The notes under the pieces were generated by a model, which had not been told where the DNA came from, made no database searches, and saw only the letters and a program-made list of their open reading frames with translations. This document shows, one piece after another, positions 49,501 through 58,500 of a DNA stretch of 64,000 nucleotides (its first letter is position 1; every line of letters starts with the position of its first letter). A program made the position numbers and the translations under genes. Source of the stretch: Gimesia aquarii (GTDB lineage: Bacteria; Planctomycetota; Planctomycetia; Planctomycetales; Planctomycetaceae); NCBI RefSeq assembly GCF_007748175.1, contig NZ_CP037422.1:2982020-3046019 (forward strand), in the 5' to 3' direction.

Positions 49501-52500
49501 CGGAATTGCAACAATCACCGAGATTAATCAACCACCTCAAGTAGCCTCACTTGGATTGGCTAATGACACTGGAATTCAAGGAGACCTAATTACATCCAAT
49601 GCTTTGATAACCGGAGTTTTGACTGATTCCGATCAGTCTAACAGCACTTATGAAATTCAAGTCGACACAGATGATGATGGTATTGCAAACCTTTCGTTCA
49701 ACAATGAATCAGAATTCTTTGAGGCTGATCTGCAAAGCTATCTCACAAATGGCTCTGTAACGATTCAAGTACGGATTGGAGAATGGGACACACAGAGTGC
49801 ATCCAATATTTATGGAGATTGGACTTCATTCACTTTCACGTATAACTCAACCCCTGCTGCAGGAACCCCCTTAATCTCGGGCTTGTCGCTTGAAAATGAC
49901 ACAGACGTTGATGGTGATTTAATTACTTCCGATGCCTCTATCTCAGGTATGATTACTGACGATGGAACTAACGACGAATACTTTTTACACATTGATCTCG
50001 ACAATGACGGTTTCTCTGATATCTCCGTGCAACAAGGTCCGAACCAGCAATTTACTTATGATCTGGGAGATGATATCGAAGCAGGCGAACACACCATCCA
50101 AGTACGAGCCTTAGGCTTCATAACGGGTGATGATGGATACATTTTCGGTGATTGGTCCACAATTACTTTTACTTATAATCCAGTAACTGATGTAGCCATT
50201 CCCGTTATTACTGGCTTATCGCTTGAAAATGACACAGACATTGATGGGGACTTGATTACTTCTGATGCCACTATCAAAGGTATGATTACCGATGATGGAA
50301 CCAACAGCGAATATACCCTGCAAATCGACCTCGACAATGACGGTTTCTCTGATTTCTCCGTAGCACAAGGTTCGAACCAGCAGTTTACTTATGACTTGGG
50401 TAATGATCTTGAAGCGGGTGAACACACCATCCAAGTTCGTGCTTTAGGTTTAAATTCGACAGAAAATGAATACATTTCTGGTGAATGGTCTACAATCACA
50501 TTTACTTACAATCCCCCCTTGGTCGTTAACGCCGTTATTGATTCACTGGAATTGGATACAGATTCAGGAACGAATGATGATCAGATTACTGTTTACTCAT
50601 CATTCACAGGAGAAGTTACCACCACCGAAGATTTTTCAAACTTCACTGTCCAACTTGATTTTGAGAATGACGGTATTGTTGATAGCACAACCACTCTGGA
50701 TCTGACAGGACAATTCACTGTTGACCCTTCAGCATCGATTTCCAGTGGAAATGTCACTGTTGCCGCACGACTTGTTGATAATACCACAGGAGCAATCGGT
50801 GATTGGACAACACTCTCTTTTGAATTAATTACCTTGCCGGCATACACATTATCTGACGAATCGGTTTCCATTTCTCAGGATACTGTTAGCGACATCGATA
50901 TCTTGACTAACGCCAGCTATCGGGATCACGTCTCTGTCGCGATCACTTCTGCACCGGTAAATGGCACAATAACTACACTAACCAATGAAGATCTCACAAG
51001 GACATTTTCTTATACACCAGATGAAAACTATACAGGAACAGATACGTTTACCTATTCAGTAACAGACATCCTTGGAAATACCACAACAGCCACAGTCACG
51101 CTAACCATGTTTGCTAATGCAGCACCTACTGCAGAAGATGACACAATAGAGACTTATGAAACAGAACCTGTCACTATTAATGTCCTCACTAATGATTCAG
51201 ACATAGACACAGACACATTCACCTTGATTTCGGTCGATGAACCACTATTTGGAACAATTGAAGTCAATCCTGCAGGATCTGATCCTGGTACGATCATCTA
51301 CACTCCAAACACAAACTTTGTGGGTAATGAATCCCTTAAATATACGATCGAAGATGAACATGGCAGAACGACTACGGCAACTTTGACTATCAGTGTGGTT
51401 GATCGACCTGCACCAGAGCTAACCGGACTAGCTCTGTATAATGACACAGAGTTCAGCAACGATTTGCTGACTGAAGATGCCAGGGTAACGGGTCAAGTCT
51501 CTTCAACGCGTGGAGTTGAATTTGTTCGCATTCAGTTTGATTTCGATGGCGACCTTGAATTCGATCAGACAACGGATCTTAATATCGCCGCGATTAATGA
51601 GTTCCGTTATGACGTCGGTCTAGATGTTCCCTATGGGGACGTCAGCTTGTATGCCCGTGCCGTAGAAGTAGATGAAAATGGCAATGTGATTGAGACCGGT
51701 GATTGGAACTATCTCTCCTTTGTCTATGTCGAAAACCATGATCCACTTGTTGATCCTGAAGAAATTGATCCCAATGCAGATCTTGTTACCAATTTTGTTG
51801 CAGACATCGTAACAACGGCTCTCGTCCGTCTTACAGGACAGGCAGCAAATACGAATGGTGGCGATGAGCCAGTGGTGGAATTTGACCTGAATCAGGACAA
51901 CGAGGTAGATGCCACTACGACAGTCACAGCAGGAGCTTTCAGTCAGGATTTTACCACAGAAATTGGTTATGGAGAGATCACAATCCTGGCCCGCACGAAA
52001 GACTGGGATACTGTCAATCTGGAATTTATTTATAGCGACTGGACTGAACTCACAATTACGCGTGATGCCCCAGTGAACGCTGTTCCTGTCATCACCCAGG
52101 TAGGTCTGGTGGAAGATACAGATATCGATGGTGACGGCATCACTTCAAATTCATCACTGACAGGAACTGTCACCAATTCTGATGGTACCGCAAACAATCT
52201 CATCGTTGAATATGATCTTGACGGGGATCAGGTACTGGACGGTTTTGTTTATACAGCAGCCACAGGCACAGCCAGCTTTACGATGGACTTCCTTTCAGAC
52301 CAAATACCGGAAGGTGAAAATACCATTTCCGTTCGTGCCAGAGAATGGGATGCCAACATTGAGGATTACGTTTACAGCACCTGGTCCTCAGTAACATTTA
52401 CATATGAACCGATTGTCGAAATTCTTCCCGGTTTTGATACGATCGCATTAGTCAATGACACGGACACGCCTGACGACAAAATCACAACCGACCCGCGTAT

Positions 52501-55500
52501 CTCTGCGATCGTTGTAGGAGATCTAAGCGATTACGAAGAAAAGGCCGTTTTATTTGACATTGATCAGGATGGAATCGCCGATGGCCGTATCGATTCAATA
52601 GATGCAGTTACCGGTGAAGCAATCATTGACCTCACCGATTATGTAAATGGATCAGGTGAGTATGTCGTTTCATTGCAAGTTTGGGGGTGGGATGACGACA
52701 CAACATCGGGATACGTCGGTGAGTGGTCAGACTTCACATTTACTTATGAGGCTTCGGTACCAGGCCCTCCACAAGTAACAAATCTGGAACTGGCCAATGA
52801 TACTGACACTCCAGCAGATAATATCACCAGCGACCCGACTCTCATTGGAACGGTGTCCTATTATGACACCGACCTGCTGGACGGCATGCTCATTGAATAT
52901 GACCTGGACGGTGATGGATTGTTTGATGGGTCGGCTGTTACCACTGAGGGTGAAAATGGAAATTTCGAACTTGATCTGTCTGGCCATGATTTGGAAAGTG
53001 GCAGTTTGACGATTGCTGTCAGAGCGGGTGTCTGGGACTTAGGACTTCTTGATTTTGAATACGGTGACTGGTCCTCGATCACCTTTACTTATGAGGATCC
53101 AAACGGGATTGATGAACTTCCTCAGGTTACTTCACTCGCTCTGGTGAACGATACCGGAACACCGGGGGATGGTATCACCAGCAGCACCTTCATTTCTGGG
53201 GTTGTCACCGATGCAGACACGGATCTCAGCGCTATTCCTATCGAATTTGATGTCAATGGTGACGGCATTGCTGAAGGCACAACTTATACCGATGTCACCG
53301 GGAGCGGTGAATTTTTATTCGATGCTGGCCCCTATTTAAATGGTGAAACCACATATACAGTTCAGGTTCGCGCTGCCCAATGGAGTGATTCAAAAGCCGA
53401 ATATGATTTTGGTAGCTGGGCCTCATTGACGTTTACCTATGAGACAGAAGTTCTGGAAGAACTAGACGGAAGTGAAGACTCCGGACAGGTAGATCAAGGA
53501 CCATTCACTCCTGCAGAACAGGCACATGCAAAATTCTATACTGATTCACTCGAACAACCATTTACAGCAGAAACAGAATCTTCCGAGAATGCAGGCGTCT
53601 ACCGGCCTGAATATGATGAAGCAGGGGATCTCATCATTGACGCCAGCTTCTTAGTAACAATTGGTGTCGTCAATACAAATGACTCAACACCATTTACAGA
53701 TACCGATACCACAACCGACGTCGATGGCAACATCACTGAAGTGATTACAGACACATTGACGACTGTTGTGGTCGTAGGAACGGAATCTGTTGATGGTGAA
53801 TGGTATTGGCGAAAGATCGTAACCACGACTTATACCATTGAAACAAATTATACGGCCATAGACGGGTCAGGTTACGAACTTGAACAGACTGGAACTTATG
53901 GCTATACCATCGAAGCCTATGGCTATAACGGCAACGCAACTTATCAAGTCCATGAATACCGTACCGATGAGTTCAGAAATGATCAGTGGACGGCGGCAGC
54001 CCCACTAACGATTTACACCAACGTAGGCTCTCAAGGATATCAAACGGATGGTAGTGGTTACAAAAAAGCGAATCAGGATGACTTGATTAAATCAGGCAGC
54101 ACCTTTGTGGAAACACAACTGATTGCAGAAAGTCTGTTTACAACCGGTAATTTGGCTGCTCCAGTTGTTTCAGATGTTGATTACACAAATGCCGATATTG
54201 GCACACAGACCACAAGCAGCTTTACTGTTTCTGGTTCGACAGGCGTTGGTATTGATGTGGTAGATCCTGAAACAGATATCGTAGATGACGGCCAGTGGAG
54301 CCGTGACAATTCCGTTTCTTCAGTAACCGATTCCAACGGCGATACTACAACGACAACTACATTCGGCTACTCCAACTCGATCATCACACCGATTTCCGAA
54401 TCCGTCAGCACCAATACAACGACCCAAAACTCTGCGACAACATCAACAACGATCAATCATAGCTCCAGTCTGACTGGAACGAAGACGGAAACCTATTCCA
54501 CCAGTGGTTCACGTACGACATATGATGATGGAACGTATTCTTCCTCCGTCTCACAATCAACGACAACAAACATCAACGACACCTATACACTCAGTTATAC
54601 CAAAACAGTGAATCTCACGGATAACACAACTCCCGGAGATTCGATTACTTCGACCTCAACTTCAACCAATAACATTAATCGCACGCGAAATTATACCTAT
54701 ACTGTCAGCACATTAACCAATAGGGATACCGCTGGAAACACGTCGGTTTCAGGAACAATTAGCGGAGCCAGTTCCACGAACTACACATCTTCCAATACCA
54801 GTAACTCAAACTCCAGCGGGACCAGCGCACAAGGAGATGTCACACTTTCCTTCATGACGAATGCATCCTCGATGGCATCAGAAAGTGGTTCCCAGACCAT
54901 TAATCTCAGTGGTACATTTAGTTCTGGCTATGCTAATGCGTCGACCACGAAAACAATTTATGAATATAGTCAAGGTAGTACCAACAGTTCCAATTCGGCA
55001 TCCAGTTCGCGCAGCACTCCGACTACAACTGGAAAAAGCAGTTCTTCCAATTCGAGCAATAGCACATACGACTCGAGAATCAATGTCACCGAATCCACTG
55101 TCGGTGGGGTGACTTCCACCAACGGTTCGGTTTACAGTCAAAGCCTGGGAGGGGGAATAAACAAACACGACCATACTGTTACTACAAACATCGTAACTCC
55201 CACGTCTTCCAGTTCCAGTTTTTCTTACGACAATGGATCCAGCACATTCTCAACCAGGTCCAGTGCTAATGGTTCCATCATCAATGGCGTGCTCGACATC
55301 ACCATCAGCACCAGTTACAAAGTACCCCTTGGTGAAGGTAAATTCGCCCGCGGTGGCAATAGTAGTTTCAGTTCCAATGTGACTGATAACTCAACGGCAA
55401 ACAGGACGATCACGACGTTTTCCAGTGGCTCAACCAGTAACAGCACGACCGGCAAATTCAATATCGATAACACCACGAACACCCATACCGTAGGTGGAAA

Positions 55501-58500
55501 CAGTACCACGACGGGAACGAACTCCTATGACGAACAAGGTAAGACGAAAAGCAGCAGTAGCTCAAGTTCTCTGGTCACTGTCGTCGACACGACATCGGCT
55601 GGTACAACTTCCAACTTTTCTCAAAACAATTCTTCCAGCAGCAGTGGAAAAGGTCAGTATTCTTCAAGTGTCAGCTCCAATACTGGTAACGGAGGCACCA
55701 CTTCCACAACCAATCATTTTGAATCCAGTGGTAGCGGTAATTCTTCTACCTCAAGTGTAACTTCCACTCTCTCTGTAACCGGAAGTCTGCAAAATGGTGA
55801 TGGCAGCAGCTATCAAGGTACTGTAGATCAATCAACAGTCGAGGACATGATCAATGGCACCGGATCTCTCCAGGGAAGTGGTCACGATAGCGGAAACGGG
55901 GTCAGCAGCTTTGCCTTAAGCACATCAACCCAGACCATTCAAACAAGTTCGTTCTCTAAATACGACAACGAATCCACCATCACAGACGGGGCTGGTACAT
56001 TCCGCGATGATAATTCCTTGAATACCACCACGCTCACGCAGAGTTCTGCCGCCAGCACCTCAACATCAAGTTCTTCGCCACAAACAGGATTAACCAAGTC
56101 AAGTACCAGTAGTAGAACAAATTCATCCGCATCACTCTTGATGGAATATTCAAGTTCGAATGGTTCTGGAACCTACTACGCCGATGGTTCTGTCGCTTCG
56201 TTAACAACTTCCAAATACGACAGTGTCGAAAACTTTACTTCCAATGAATCTTCAGATTCATCACAGCTTGTTAATTTGACGGATGTGAATGGTGTCAGCG
56301 GACATCGTTCCTCAATCAAATCTTCCTCAGTTGAGACAACTGGCCTGGCGGAAGAACATGTCAGTTCAAGCGACCAAAAATTTGCCGATGGGACTTCTGC
56401 TTTACAAACGGGAGCTTCAGGAAAATCAGCAATCACATCGGTCACAAACAGCTCTGATCATTCGGAAGCTAATACCACTGATACCAGCAAAGCAAACCTG
56501 ACCTTGACGGTTGTTTCACACAACTACTCAGACGTGACTGACAATACGAAGAGTATTAATTCTGCTCACCAGAGCAGCCGTGGAATATTGGGCAATACAA
56601 GCTGGAGCACCGAAACTTACACAGCCAGTGGGCAGACTTCGTTTGATAACTCTTCGGTACTCACTGCAACCAAAGATGCCAACAACTACGAGCAGAAGAC
56701 CACGACCAGTGAAGGAATGGGAACGACTTCAGAGGGGGGCAGTAGCTCTAGCGAATCCTTTGCCGATGGGACTTCTACTGCCAATTCGTCTTATTACTCC
56801 AACACAAACGGAACCTCCGAAAGTACAGATATCAAAATACAGAATGCCAAGGTCACAAATACCAGTAACGGCATCACCACACAGGGTACATCACATGTGC
56901 ATGATGAATATAACACGAATAATGTTGTTACCGGTTCGAGTCTAACCATCAATAGCTCCACACCCGTCAATGGTATCGAAACAGTGACCGTATTTTCGAG
57001 CTCCTGGTCTTCGGGAGAAGATGATTGGGATTATTCGAGTGTTTCCGACAGCTCTCAATCGGGAACTGCTACGAGCCCCACTGACCCCAACGCCAGCACT
57101 ACAATTAACTCTTCCAAGTCCCATAAATCGCTAACGAGGAATGGAGGGGGGACTTTTAATGAGTCCTCTTCCAGTACCACAACGACTCAGGGAACAACTT
57201 CTACCACATCCAGTTCCAGCAGCAGTTCCAGTTCCTACGAAAATAAGACTGTTCAAGATGATAATTCTAATTCGAAAACAACGACGTTGACCAGCCAGGG
57301 AACGAAGAACATCAAAATCATCAATTCAAATAACAATAAAAATTACTCTGAAATCAAAGAGAACATGACCACGTATTCCCAATCAGATACTGACATTAAC
57401 GGGAATACCACATCCTCAACCGGAACCACTGGCAAGGACCCTTCGAGTACAGATGAAACATCAGAAGATATCGGCAATGGCGGTACCATCATTTTCTCCG
57501 GACCGGTTGCTGAAATCTCAGGTTTCTCGAAATGGAGTTCGACAGACAACAGTCGAACAGAAATCGATGGTGCACTCTCAATCATTGAAAAAACCACAGA
57601 AGTCGTGGGATCATCAAATTTCAAAGCCTTAGTCAGCACACAAACTGATACTGACTCCGCGGGGAACACAACGGACTCCGGAACGGCGTTCTCAAAATCA
57701 CATAAGAATGAAAAGACCACCGTTACCCAGGAAAGCGAGACCAAACAGAAGAAGGCGCAGTGGAGTCAATCCAACAAAGCATTTTTGGATCGAGTGGAAA
57801 AACGGAAATCCGTTGACATGGACCATGACATCACGGATGGTTTTGCCGTTCTTGAATTTGATACCAACGGCAATGAAGTCTGGTCCGGTCAAAAAACAAG
57901 TGATACGACCGATTATCATGAAAAGTACAAAAAGACAAGTTTGAACACACCCAATACGGATCCGTATGAAGAAGATACCAACGGTAACGGAGTGAACGAA
58001 AAACATACAATCTCCGTCAGCACATCAACAGAAGAGAAGTCCAAAGAGACGATCAAGAACAAAACTTCGTCGACATTGAACAGTAATGGGGAGTACGCAA
58101 GTCCGGAAGACCAGTCTTATAATGGTGATCCGAGCACAGTCACTTATAAACATGAAGCTTCTTCTATATCAACAGTGAAAAACACTCATAAGTGGGAAGA
58201 GGAAGTAGACTCGGGTAACTTAATCACAAAGACAATTGTAATTACAACGAATACGGTCCCGTCAGCAGGTCATACATATAAGCACGAGATCTATGACTCA
58301 GGAGAATTCGACAAAATAGAAAAAACAACTACCTCTGGATCTGAATCGACAAACTCGACGTTTATTGAGAAAACGGTAAAGTCTTCTGGCAGAGTAGACA
58401 CCGAGACAACGACCAGCAGTAGTAAATCGTCACACAAAGATGTTAGAACAACGAAAGGTGTTTCAAATGGTTCGGGTGGAAACACGGTTACAACATCAAT